64,000 bases of DNA from a virus: positions 1 to 64,000 of the IMG/VR virus record IMGVR_UViG_3300025669_001026. One strand, given 5' to 3'. The notes below the pieces were generated by a model, which saw nothing but the letters and a program-made list of their open reading frames with translations, did no database searches and had not been told where the DNA came from. The translations under genes and the position numbers were made by a program. Below, piece after piece: positions 49,334 to 57,729 of the stretch. Positions within the stretch are counted from its first letter, which is position 1. Every line of letters begins with the position of its first letter.

Positions 49334-50527
49334 CTATTTAATTAATCCTAGTTTACCTGACAGCTGTTTAATATGCGCTATCTTCTCTGTAGAGGACTCA
49401 GGCTGTATCTGCTTAGCTGATGCTGGAGCTGATCCTTGTGCTTTAACCTTACCGAACTTAACACCAAGCTCTTTAATAGCGGTCAGTTTATCCTTCTGGC
49501 TACCTGCGAACGTTGGCCCTGCGGATGGAGGTGTATTGTCTTCTGCTACTTTCTCGTTCTTTTCACCATCCTCTTCGTCCTCGTCTTCCTTACGGTCCTC
49601 AGTCTCGTCCGATATGGCGGAGACTCCTTTGGCGTCTGAGTTATCAGGGGAGTTCTTAGCAATCTGTGTAGGAACTTCTTCAGTTTCTTGGTTATCATCA
49701 TCGTCTGGTCCTTTTCGTTCTGCTACAGGGACTGCTTCTGCTTGTTTAGTAATAAATGCAAACATATCAGCTATTGTAGCCGTCATCATTGGTTTGTTGT
49801 CTGAAGCCATTTTAACGTACTCCTTCTTAGGTTCTTCTTCAGGTTTAGCTTGGTTCTCTTCAGTGACAACTTCGTCATCATCCTGTTCGAGTTCCCCATC
49901 TTCGATCTCTACTTCTTTCTCTTGGGCGTTCTGTGCTGCTTCTGCTGCTGCGGCTGGGTCATCACCTAACTCGTTGCTCATTGCAGAATAGACTGCTTCT
50001 TCACCTTCGTGTGGATCTACGCCTAAAGCCATATAAAGCTTATGCAGTGTAGCATCATCAAGGTCCTGCTGTGTCTGTAGGAAACGGAATATGATCTCTT
50101 TATCCTCAGGGGATGGATCACCTAGTCCTTTTTCCTTTTCCATTTTGAGTTGTTCTTCCATACCACCCAGTTCATCATAGTAATCAGGTGTGGTCTCTTC
50201 AACATGGTCTGTAGCTATTTCGCCGGCCATATTAGCATCATCGGTGTGTTCCATCTCAATAGCCTGCCCTTGATCAATGGCTCCCTCTACTTCATCTACC
50301 TCTAAACCCTGCTCATCGGCTATCTCTTCCGGTTCTTTACCGTCAGCAGCGCCGCCTTTAATCTTTTCCTCGTCTATGACGCCAACTTCTTCCATGCCTA
50401 ATCCCATCATCTGAGGACAGATAGCTGCCTTCTGTAAGATGTTCTGCATACGCGGGGAGATCTCAACAGGGGGTAGCTCACTTGCTATCTTCTGGAATGA
50501 TCCTAAAATACCTTCTAATCTATTCAT
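49334..50527 (-). CDS. Acidic protein, scaffold-like composition (397 aa)
   Basis: N-terminus RLEGILGSFQKIASELP is tag-like. Very acidic (EEVGVIDEEK, EVEIEDGELEQDDDEVV, EDRKEDEDEEDGEKNEK), ending in a basic region (KIAHIKQLSGKLGLIK). Resembles a prohead-core protein, but the 14463-15614 gene has the better position; could be a second core or internal protein. Confidence 0.5.
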   Translation of the reverse strand: MNRLEGILGSFQKIASELPPVEISPRMQNILQKAAICPQMMGLGMEEVGVIDEEKIKGGAADGKEPEEIADEQGLEVDEVEGAIDQGQAIEMEHTDDANMAGEIATDHVEETTPDYYDELGGMEEQLKMEKEKGLGDPSPEDKEIIFRFLQTQQDLDDATLHKLYMALGVDPHEGEEAVYSAMSNELGDDPAAAAEAAQNAQEKEVEIEDGELEQDDDEVVTEENQAKPEEEPKKEYVKMASDNKPMMTATIADMFAFITKQAEAVPVAERKGPDDDDNQETEEVPTQIAKNSPDNSDAKGVSAISDETEDRKEDEDEEDGEKNEKVAEDNTPPSAGPTFAGSQKDKLTAIKELGVKFGKVKAQGSAPASAKQIQPESSTEKIAHIKQLSGKLGLIK

Positions 50528-50543
50528 TTTAAACTCCTATTGT

Positions 50544-52283
50544 TTATGGCCTGAACTGCGGATATGTTTTAAGTATGTTAGCCCGCTCGTTCGGTGTACC
50601 TTTATAGTACATTTGCCTTAATAATGTCTTCTTGCTTTTTGTCTTGGGTGGGTTCTTCTTGTAACCCTCGAATTCGTCTGATAGCTTAGCTCCTAATCCT
50701 AGAATAGAGTGCAGATCTAAATCACTAGCACCCATAATATCCTTTATATCCTTCGGATTAATACCTGTTCCCTGTAACTGTGTTCCTAGAATTTCCTTAA
50801 TCTTCTCAGGATTATTCCTATTAGCTGTAACCATGTGCAGCATTTGATTAATCTCATCCCTAGTAAACTGCTTAGTAGAACCTGGCATAAGCTTCTGTAT
50901 GGCTAGTGGTAATGCCTCTGTAGCTACATCAAGTAACTCATGCTCTCCATTATAGCGTCTTGGTTTACCGGCCTCTCTGTCTTTTATTTCCTTCATAGTT
51001 ATATTAGGCAGCTGCTTACCTTTACGCTTCAGGGACTTCATATATAATATAGCAGCTATACCCTGTAGTGCGCCACCCCCTGTTAACCAAGCTGCACGAT
51101 TATCTTTTCCTGAGAAGCCTTTAACAAGTGCTCCTGTGCCTAATGCACTAGCTGCTATGCCACCAACTTCATAAGGGTGTTTCTTAACATAGTTACCAGC
51201 AATACGACCACCAGCCTTCAATCCTTTCCAGGCTGTTCCTGCGTGTCCTTTAAGTGCCTCAGGTGTTAATTGCTTCTGGATCTTACCGGAATCCCATACA
51301 TCTAAGAGCTTATCACCGTAGCCGCCTAGATCCTCTGTGAGACCTGCTTTTTTATTTAATGCTTCTAATCTTTGTGCCAGATATTTCACTGCATAAGGCA
51401 GAGATGCTCCAGCAAGTCCACCGCCTATACTCCAAAGGAAGTTATTCTTCTCAGGTATAGCTAATCCGGCTGCACTGCCCAGTAGACCTGATATAATTGA
51501 AGCACGCCTTGGATTCATCTTAGCCATCCTGTTAATCATTGTCTGGTCTTGGGTTCTCTCACCTTTAAGTTCATCTGCTGTGCGTTTCTGATTAAGGTAG
51601 TCTTCCTGTTGTTTAAACCCACGAGCCTCAGCCGCCTCAGGTGCTTCATTGCGAAATGGGGCTTGCTCTGGGTCTCTTTCATCAGTGAATACCTTTCCAG
51701 CACGCCATGTGGCTGCAGCTGGTAATGCCGCTAAACCTAGTGTTGGTGTTAGTCTCCTGCCAAGCCTGTCGGCTTTTTCTATTTTTTGGAACAGATTAGT
51801 ACCATTAGCCCCCGCAAAAGGTAATCTGGCTATGTTACCTCTTGCCTTCATGCCAAGAGCCCCTCCTACATTACGTGCAGGTCCTTTGAAGGCCTTGTGG
51901 GCTAACAAGAACATCATTGCTGTGTACATTGCTGGTTCTGGTTTTACACGAAAGCGTATTGGGCCGTTCTGGAATAAGACATCACCGCCCTCTGCTTTAG
52001 TTATGCCGCCTCCTTTCCACTTCATATTAGGTACTAAGGAGCCAAGGCGTTCATTAAGCTTAAGTTTACCGATAGTAGGGTTATAGATCTTCTCAAGGAA
52101 TCCTATACCCTTCTTACCCTGCTCCTGCGATATTACCTTGGGTAACATTTTAAAAGGCAGGTCAGCAGCCTTAGCGCCGTACTTTAAGCCTTTGGCCCAT
52201 TTACCTGCACTCTTAATCTTGGCAGCTGTTTCTTCTGGTGTCAGTTCTGCTTGTTTATGTAAATGTTCTGATAAACTCCCCAT
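50544..52283 (-). CDS. Tagged membrane-like protein (579 aa)
   Basis: Starts GSLSEHLHKQAELTPEE (tag-like K-Q-A). Several hydrophobic/Gly segments: MYTAMMFLLAHKAF, PTLGLAALPAAATW, ASIISGLLGSAAGLAIP, VGGIAASALGTGALVKG, GALQGIAAILYM. C-terminal soluble helical domain. Probably a large internal/ejection protein. Starts one base from its upstream neighbour. Confidence 0.55.
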   Translation of the reverse strand: MGSLSEHLHKQAELTPEETAAKIKSAGKWAKGLKYGAKAADLPFKMLPKVISQEQGKKGIGFLEKIYNPTIGKLKLNERLGSLVPNMKWKGGGITKAEGGDVLFQNGPIRFRVKPEPAMYTAMMFLLAHKAFKGPARNVGGALGMKARGNIARLPFAGANGTNLFQKIEKADRLGRRLTPTLGLAALPAAATWRAGKVFTDERDPEQAPFRNEAPEAAEARGFKQQEDYLNQKRTADELKGERTQDQTMINRMAKMNPRRASIISGLLGSAAGLAIPEKNNFLWSIGGGLAGASLPYAVKYLAQRLEALNKKAGLTEDLGGYGDKLLDVWDSGKIQKQLTPEALKGHAGTAWKGLKAGGRIAGNYVKKHPYEVGGIAASALGTGALVKGFSGKDNRAAWLTGGGALQGIAAILYMKSLKRKGKQLPNITMKEIKDREAGKPRRYNGEHELLDVATEALPLAIQKLMPGSTKQFTRDEINQMLHMVTANRNNPEKIKEILGTQLQGTGINPKDIKDIMGASDLDLHSILGLGAKLSDEFEGYKKNPPKTKSKKTLLRQMYYKGTPNERANILKTYPQFRP

Positions 52284-53425
52284 TATACTCTCTTGTTCTT
52301 TTTCATCTTGTTAGCAGCAGCTAGTTCAGCCCAGTTTGTGCCGGTGTTGCCTGCTTGGTTTCTCTTAACAAATGTACTAATGTTACGTTTGCTTCTGGAA
52401 TTGTTCTTACCGCGCATGTTAGCTACCATCTCTTCTTCAGGTGCACTTAGTTTATCACCAGTTCTCATACCTTGTAAAGCATTCATTACAGCCTCTGATC
52501 TACCTGGTTGGTTAGCCATATACTGTTGTACTCTATTAGCATGGTGACCGGCTCCTAGTTTAGCTGTTGCGTTATTAGGGTTTACAGCTTCCCTCTTTGC
52601 TCTCATCGCTGCTACAGCCTCTGGCCCTACTTTAACCCCTGCTGAGTATTGCCCAGTAGGTTTGACCCATTCAGAATTCTGTCCGCCGCCTTCTGTATAT
52701 CTTTGGTTAGCTGGGCGTTTATCCCTACGATCTTGCAGGTTAGGCATAGCTTGACGACTGGCATAACGTTGTGTAGGAGTCATGCTTTCTTCGGCTACGG
52801 CTGCTGATGGTTTATAAGTACTTGCTATTGAACCAGCTGGAGCTGATTGGTCTGAACGGCTCTGCTTACGTTGTGCTGCAAAGGCTGCATTCTGTGCATT
52901 TCTTTTATCCGCTGACGTTCTAGCGTTGTTGGCCAGACTACCTGCTTCCATTTGGAATTGATTCTGCTCACTCTCAGCTGTAACTGGATTTAGCTGGTTC
53001 AGTGCTTTACTTGTATTACCACCTGGTCCACCATCCTGTGTAATTTGTTGTTGCTGTGCTGCGTTCTGCCTGTCCCATTCACCCCTGGACTTGTCCTGCT
53101 TCTCATTGAAAAAGCTACGTATAGGGCTACGGGTGTCTGTGTTCTTCCATGCATTATAGTCTGCATTAAAATTAGAATTCTGCACCTTACCACCGGCATT
53201 CATTGCTTTATTATTCTGAAACTGATTCATGGTGCTTGGCATTTTGATCTCTGGGGCTGCTGGTGTTTCTAACGCTGGAGGAGGTTGGAATCCTGGATTA
53301 TTGTTCCCACCTGTAGCTGGAAGAGAAGACAGTACCTTAGGCGGTGGCGTAGTGCTTGCTCCAATTACTGCTTTTTTGCTCAGGTACCCTTGCAGGTATC
53401 CTGTCATATGTGTTTTATCATTCAT
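52283..53425 (-). CDS. Tagged Asn/Gln-rich protein (380 aa)
   Basis: N-terminus HMTGYLQGYLSKKAVIGA (tag with K-K-A). The rest is low-complexity, Asn/Gln/Ala-rich with few hydrophobic residues, and a basic C-terminus (KNNSRSKRNISTFVKRNQ). Likely disordered, packaged protein. Confidence 0.55.
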   Translation of the reverse strand: MNDKTHMTGYLQGYLSKKAVIGASTTPPPKVLSSLPATGGNNNPGFQPPPALETPAAPEIKMPSTMNQFQNNKAMNAGGKVQNSNFNADYNAWKNTDTRSPIRSFFNEKQDKSRGEWDRQNAAQQQQITQDGGPGGNTSKALNQLNPVTAESEQNQFQMEAGSLANNARTSADKRNAQNAAFAAQRKQSRSDQSAPAGSIASTYKPSAAVAEESMTPTQRYASRQAMPNLQDRRDKRPANQRYTEGGGQNSEWVKPTGQYSAGVKVGPEAVAAMRAKREAVNPNNATAKLGAGHHANRVQQYMANQPGRSEAVMNALQGMRTGDKLSAPEEEMVANMRGKNNSRSKRNISTFVKRNQAGNTGTNWAELAAANKMKKNKRV

Positions 53426-53452
53426 TATAGCTCCTTTAATGTGTATATTACT

Positions 53453-54061
53453 TTACCTCTTTACTACTGTTATTGCCAGTTGCCATGCGTCGCAGGCCTC
53501 TGGTCCCCATCTTACAAATCGAATGCTCTTCCACATTTTGCGTTTAAATAGCTTCTTAAGGGCCTCTACATCACTTTCCATAAATACCTGACTTCCATGG
53601 TCACCCATAGGCATCATTGCAAAGAAGGTACCTCCAGGCTTTAGAACACGGTGTATCTCATTGATGCCATCTTCTACGCTGTCCTGATATGATTCCCAGT
53701 GCTCCATGCTCTGTATAGCTGTAACGTTATCAAAGTACTGCTCGTCGAATGGAATGTTATCTGCAGTCCCTGCATACTTGTGGTTCTCTTCGTTAGCGGC
53801 CCATCTGCGTGATGGCTCTATACCATACCATACAAGTCCTTTGCGGTGCGCATTCTTAACAAGGCCCCGGTTCTTACCGTAGCCTACTTCAAGTATGTTC
53901 TGACCTTTTTCAGTTACTTTTTGTATGAATTCTTTGCTAGCCAGTGAAGAACAACACCTCATAACAGAGGGTTTTCTACGTCTTGTGGCTGCTCTATCGT
54001 TTAATCCTTTGCACTCTGCCTTATACTGGCAGCTATGTTCACAGTTTCTTTCCATCATCAT
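53453..54061 (-). CDS. Class I SAM methyltransferase with Cys-rich N-terminus
   Basis: About 202 aa from ATG at 54061 (AGAGGA upstream; a TTG lies one codon earlier). N-terminal CEHSCQYKAEC and RCCSS could bind metal. Core: ILEVGYGKNRGLV (motif I), YGIEPSRRW, FDNVTAIQSMEHWES, INEIHRVLKPGGTFFAMMP (Methyltransf_11). Substrate unknown. Overlaps the upstream gene in another frame. Confidence 0.85.
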   Translation of the reverse strand: MMMERNCEHSCQYKAECKGLNDRAATRRRKPSVMRCCSSLASKEFIQKVTEKGQNILEVGYGKNRGLVKNAHRKGLVWYGIEPSRRWAANEENHKYAGTADNIPFDEQYFDNVTAIQSMEHWESYQDSVEDGINEIHRVLKPGGTFFAMMPMGDHGSQVFMESDVEALKKLFKRKMWKSIRFVRWGPEACDAWQLAITVVKR

Positions 54062-54308
54062 CAAAATCCTCTTTTAAGTGTACCAGAGCTTTTGCTCTCT
54101 CCTCTGGTGTTGCATCTTCTAGTGCTTCCATATATTCTTTTAGTATATCCTGTACTGCCCATTCTACTCTTAGTTCTAGCATGCGTTCAACAGGCATGTT
54201 ATGTTTCGAATAAGCTAACAACTTATTAATAAGGGTATCAGACATCTCCATGTCCATGCTAATAAGGTGCTCTTCATTTTCAGCTATTACTGTTGCAATA
54301 TCCATCAT
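54039..54308 (-). CDS. Hypothetical acidic protein (89 aa)
   Basis: All-helical, acidic (DIATVIAENEEHLISMDMEM, LVHLKEDFDDDGKKL). One-base overlap with the upstream gene and about 23-base overlap with the methyltransferase. No family recognised. Confidence 0.55.
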   Translation of the reverse strand: MMDIATVIAENEEHLISMDMEMSDTLINKLLAYSKHNMPVERMLELRVEWAVQDILKEYMEALEDATPEERAKALVHLKEDFDDDGKKL

Positions 54309-54538
54309 TAGTGGCTACCTCCAGCGCTATCCTCTATAATCTCTTTTTCCATTTGTTTGGTTTTCTTCTCGAACTCAGCACTAATAGTACTCCAGCCTTT
54401 AACAAAACTGAAGGATATGCTGAGAGCGACTATAAGTATAGCAGCAGCAAGGAGTAACGCAACCTTGTAACTCATGTTCTTAATGGTGAATTCACAGCCT
54501 AAGAACTTAACATTGATTTCACTAGGTTTAATTGACAT
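54308..54538 (-). CDS. Single-pass membrane protein (76 aa)
   Basis: Soluble N-terminal 26 residues, membrane helix VALLLAAAILIVALSISFSF, then a coiled KGWSTISAEFEKKTKQMEKE tail. Spanin- or holin-like topology cannot be told from this. The 16-bp palindrome sits just upstream of its ribosome site. Confidence 0.6.
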   Translation of the reverse strand: MSIKPSEINVKFLGCEFTIKNMSYKVALLLAAAILIVALSISFSFVKGWSTISAEFEKKTKQMEKEIIEDSAGGSH

Positions 54539-54552
54539 AATTGTCTCCTATT

Positions 54553-54568
54553 GTCTAACGCGTTAGAC
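54553..54568. promoter_or_regulatory. 16-bp palindrome GTCTAACGCGTTAGAC, copy 4 of 4
   Basis: Overlaps the stop codon of the 54555-54920 gene and ends 15 bp upstream of the ATG at 54538. Confidence 0.7.
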
Positions 54569-54920
54569 TTTTCTTTACTTCTTTTAAATCTTCGTACAAC
54601 GGGTCAATGAAGTCCTCATCTGTATCTATATCCTTTATGAACTCCTCCATGTACCCTTTAAGTTCCTTCAGTTCATCTTCAGTAACATTGTTAGGGATAA
54701 ACATGTCCTGACGTGCATCGCTGTCGCCTTTATCACAGACTAGCTGCCTAACTTGTTGGATGCAGCCATCAATATCATCCTTAAGCTCCCTATAGGTAAA
54801 GGAGGTCATGCCGGAGATATCAAACTGTTGTTTGTCTTTGATATGTTTGGTCGCGTCGGTCTCACCCATTGATGACCAATAGGTGTACCAACAACTGTTG
54901 CCCCAACGTGAATAGCTCAT
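54555..54920 (-). CDS. Hypothetical acidic protein (121 aa)
   Basis: N-terminus SYSRWGNSCWYTYWSSMG is unusually aromatic; the rest is helical and acidic (DELKELKGYME,EFIKDIDTDEDF). The ending DPLYEDLKEVKKSLTR resembles the DPLYxDLLKVKELS motif of the array at 60.4-64 kb, a possible distant copy. Its last codons form the palindrome. Confidence 0.55.
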   Translation of the reverse strand: MSYSRWGNSCWYTYWSSMGETDATKHIKDKQQFDISGMTSFTYRELKDDIDGCIQQVRQLVCDKGDSDARQDMFIPNNVTEDELKELKGYMEEFIKDIDTDEDFIDPLYEDLKEVKKSLTR

Positions 54921-54926
54921 TATTAC

Positions 54927-55241
54927 CTACTTACTATATTGAGGGTTCTTCTTAATGAATTCCCAGTCCTTCTGGAATCCTGGCACTAACTTAGGCGGGT
55001 TAGCTGCCTTTACTGATGCCTTGGCTGCTGCCTGGTCAATCTTAGGTTCCGGTGGGTTAGCTGCCTTTACTGATGCCTTGGCTGCTGCCTGGTCAATCTT
55101 AGGTTCCGGTACTGCCGGGTTAGGTGGTGCTGTGTGGGCTGTTTGTATAGTGTCATCATTATTAGGCTTTGTTCTATATTCACCGCCTGCTTCCTTCTCA
55201 AGATATCCAATCATATATCCGTTTAAATAGCTGTTGTTCAT
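54927..55241 (-). CDS. Tagged protein with duplicated 19-aa unit (104 aa)
   Basis: N-terminus NNSYLNGYMIGYLEKEAGGE is a clear tag copy. A 19-residue unit PEPKIDQAAAKASVKAANP occurs twice in tandem (57-bp exact DNA repeat). Short C-terminus KDWEFIKKNPQYSK. Likely packaged. Confidence 0.6.
   Translation of the reverse strand: MNNSYLNGYMIGYLEKEAGGEYRTKPNNDDTIQTAHTAPPNPAVPEPKIDQAAAKASVKAANPPEPKIDQAAAKASVKAANPPKLVPGFQKDWEFIKKNPQYSK
54997..55110. repeat. Exact 57-bp tandem repeat, two copies
   Basis: 54997-55053 and 55054-55110 are identical, in frame, encoding the 19-aa Ala/Lys unit. Confidence 0.93.
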
Positions 55242-55250
55242 AGTATACTC

Positions 55251-55718
55251 CTACCGTGGTTGAGCTGTTACGCCTTGGGCACGTTCAGCAATCTGAGCCT
55301 GTAGCGCATCGGCTTTATCTTGTTCTTTGTCTTTCTTCAAGGTCGACCCTTGTAACTGGTTATCCAGAGCCATCATTTCAGTTTCTTGCTCGTTCTGTGC
55401 AACCTGCTGTTCGATGCCTTCTCTGGCCTGTACCATAGGATCTACAGGTCCTGCACCTAATTCATTTGGTATTCCTGGTGCTCCTGCTCCTGGTGCTGGT
55501 ACTCCGGGTGCCCCTGGTCCTGCTGGGGTTCCTTCCCCATTAAGCCCCGTTGGTACCGCGGGTAAACCTTGTGGTGCTGCCATATCCGGTGGTGCCATCT
55601 GCGCAGCGGGTGCTGGAGGTGGTGGTGCTACTGCTGGTGGTGCCGACATGGCTCCACCGATCGCTGCTTTCTTTGTAAGGTAACCGATTGTATACCCTTT
55701 GTAATAACTATTATTCAT
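55251..55718 (-). CDS. Tagged Pro/Gly/Ala-rich protein (155 aa)
   Basis: N-terminus NNSYYKGYTIGYLTKKAAIG matches the tag of the neighbour 54927-55241. Body is Pro/Ala/Gly-rich (APPAVAPPPPAPAAQM, GPGAPGVPAPGAGAPGIP), then a Gln/Glu helix. Probably disordered, packaged. Confidence 0.55.
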   Translation of the reverse strand: MNNSYYKGYTIGYLTKKAAIGGAMSAPPAVAPPPPAPAAQMAPPDMAAPQGLPAVPTGLNGEGTPAGPGAPGVPAPGAGAPGIPNELGAGPVDPMVQAREGIEQQVAQNEQETEMMALDNQLQGSTLKKDKEQDKADALQAQIAERAQGVTAQPR

Positions 55719-55719
55719 A

Positions 55720-56823
55720 TTATTCTCCTTTAGCTGTGTTTAGCTTTTCTGATAATTTAGTTGGCTTAGCTGGCCCTGACATTGACTTAATGCCGCCTTT
55801 GAGTTTGCCTGCCAGACTCTTCATTGGTCCCATAGTACCTAGTTGCTTAGCGAACTGTGGCATTACTGAATCATCCCTCATATGTGGCGCACTATTAAAG
55901 CCCTCACCCCATAAGCGGTTCGCTGTCTGGTTATGATTCTCTGTAGATTGGTAGTTAACACTATTAGCATCTACACGGTCTTTAATTTCATTAGGATCTA
56001 ACTTAGGAACATTAGATTGCCCTGCCACAATATTGGCAGCTCTGTTACGTGGATCATTCTGTAGCCCTATTCTTTCCATCAACAGTTCATTGTGGTACTT
56101 CTGTTGCTCTGGTGTCATATTGGCCCACATGTTTGGCTTATCATCCTCTGCAGCACCCTTATGTAGGGGTTCTTTAGAGGCTAGCCTTAGGTCACGCTGC
56201 TTACGTGCTTCGGCGAAGTCTTCTTCAATAAGCTCCTTCTCGCGGTCCATACGACTACGTACAGAAGGGTCGTTGCGTTCTTCCTCGGTGAGGCGTTGGC
56301 ATACGGCTTCCTTCTGTGTGTATCCCTCTAGGTATCCTTTCTGTTTAATATTCATTGCTTTTTTCTCCACCGTAAATCTTGGGTCAGACTTTACAGATTT
56401 AAGTAAACTGTTATAGAGACCATCATGTGAGGTCTTGCCTCCTTTATCATAACTAGGAGCCCCTGTTTCCCAATCAAGTCTATCCAGCTCCGCTATAGCT
56501 TCTTTGTCTCCTTTGTCAGCCCGGTTAACCAGCGTAGCTCTCTCGGCTAACCATCCCGTCGTATCTTTATCCGAAGAAAAAGGCCAAACTGCTTCTTTAT
56601 TCATATCTCTTGTTTTCCTGCTTTGTTTATCCTTAGGTAGATCCTTTTCAATTCTAAAGCTCAATAGCTTCTTACCGTTTACTGTGGGTTGGCCTAGTTC
56701 ATCTATGCCTATTTCTTTAACTACTTCACGTTGGTTCTTAAAACGACCACCTAATAATATATCACCCTTTTCGATATTTACATCCATTGCTGCCTTCTTT
56801 AATTTATCTGCTAGTGTGCTCAT
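55720..56823 (-). CDS. Protein with three internal tag copies (367 aa)
   Basis: Starts STLADKLKKAAMDVN (tag-like); further tag-like sites at NMNKEAVWPF and MNIKQKGYLEGYTQKEAV, and HKGAAEDD. Each internal copy begins with a Met in a position that looks like a former gene start, suggesting fusion of several small tagged proteins or one polyprotein with several cleavage points. Coupled to the upstream gene by overlap. Confidence 0.55.
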   Translation of the reverse strand: MSTLADKLKKAAMDVNIEKGDILLGGRFKNQREVVKEIGIDELGQPTVNGKKLLSFRIEKDLPKDKQSRKTRDMNKEAVWPFSSDKDTTGWLAERATLVNRADKGDKEAIAELDRLDWETGAPSYDKGGKTSHDGLYNSLLKSVKSDPRFTVEKKAMNIKQKGYLEGYTQKEAVCQRLTEEERNDPSVRSRMDREKELIEEDFAEARKQRDLRLASKEPLHKGAAEDDKPNMWANMTPEQQKYHNELLMERIGLQNDPRNRAANIVAGQSNVPKLDPNEIKDRVDANSVNYQSTENHNQTANRLWGEGFNSAPHMRDDSVMPQFAKQLGTMGPMKSLAGKLKGGIKSMSGPAKPTKLSEKLNTAKGE

Positions 56824-57086
56824 AGGTTGCTTACAAACTCCCTCATTTCATGTTCTTCCTTGAATTTACAGTTTGTGCATACATCATCCTTGAGTGGTTG
56901 TACAAGGCGAGCATGCTTCTCAATGTAGAAAGGGTTAAGCCACTTAGTAGTTCCGTCGGCTAGTTCAATCCTCTTCTTGATAACCATAAGGCAATGGGAT
57001 CCACCAGGTTTGTACTCCTTCTCAAGGCACTTGGTGCATAGCTTATAGCGTTCCTCAATATCAATATTCAGTTCTTCATCACCCAT
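56820..57086 (-). CDS. Zinc-binding protein (88 aa)
   Basis: Two CxxC pairs: CTKCLEKEY...HCLMVIKK and CTNCKFKEEHE, about 45 residues apart, forming a probable treble-clef/zinc ribbon around a middle beta hairpin (IELADGTTKWLNPFYIEKH). First gene of the leftward block; ATG with AGGAGA site. Confidence 0.6.
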   Translation of the reverse strand: MGDEELNIDIEERYKLCTKCLEKEYKPGGSHCLMVIKKRIELADGTTKWLNPFYIEKHARLVQPLKDDVCTNCKFKEEHEMREFVSNL

Positions 57087-57144
57087 TTCATATTCTCCTA
57101 ATAAATTTAATACCTTAATATAGTACTAAAACCAGCTAATAGCG

Positions 57145-57186
57145 AAAAAAAAAGGAGAGGGTTAAGCCGGCCCCGAAGGACCGGCT
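57145..57186 (-). terminator. UUCG-loop terminator
   Basis: Minus strand GCCGGTCC-TTCG-GGGCCGGC (8-bp stem, very stable tetraloop), then a nine-T run after a short spacer. Follows the 57194-57688 gene. A 29-bp identical copy of the hairpin lies at 58634-58662. Confidence 0.8.
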
Positions 57187-57193
57187 GTTATTG

Positions 57194-57688
57194 TTATCTG
57201 GCAAGCTTCATGTCCAATGCCTTAATCATAACCTGGTCAAGTAGCTTTTTGGGCAGTTCCTTCTTTATTGTATACAGGGACCCTTCCTTAAGTGCCAACC
57301 TGTAAAACTGTCGGTAGAATGCATAAAGTGTCGGGCAATCATCATGCTTATGCCAGTTACTTGTCTTACCCGGGAGGAAACAGTCCAACGGGATCCTATC
57401 AGCGGGCCCATTCCATCCTTTACCTTTATCAGTACTCTTGTACTCCTGCTTAGGCTCATACACTCTATACTGCGTATATACACAATAGCCATCCCTGGAC
57501 TTAGCGTTCTTTACAAGTGCAACCCTAAAGTTATTTATCTCAGCATAGTTACGTTCCATTGTCTTGGGTATAGACTTCTCAAGGAGTGCAATTACCTTGC
57601 GATCCTTAACGACCTTTACAGGACGGGAAACCGTTTGGTATACCCTTCTAGTTCGTTGTACATATTCATTTACTCTTATAGTATCCAT
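57194..57688 (-). CDS. Hypothetical basic protein (164 aa)
   Basis: Basic, with RTRRVYQTVSRPVKVVKDRK near the start, aromatic-rich middle (DGYCVYTQYRVYEPKQEY), HKHDDCPTLYAFYRQFYRLAL and a basic helical end. AGGAGC-type site upstream. Nucleic-acid binding is plausible, no family recognised. Confidence 0.55.
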   Translation of the reverse strand: MDTIRVNEYVQRTRRVYQTVSRPVKVVKDRKVIALLEKSIPKTMERNYAEINNFRVALVKNAKSRDGYCVYTQYRVYEPKQEYKSTDKGKGWNGPADRIPLDCFLPGKTSNWHKHDDCPTLYAFYRQFYRLALKEGSLYTIKKELPKKLLDQVMIKALDMKLAR

Positions 57689-57729
57689 AAGGCTCCTTTT
57701 ATTGTGGCTTAATTAATGATAATAGTGCC

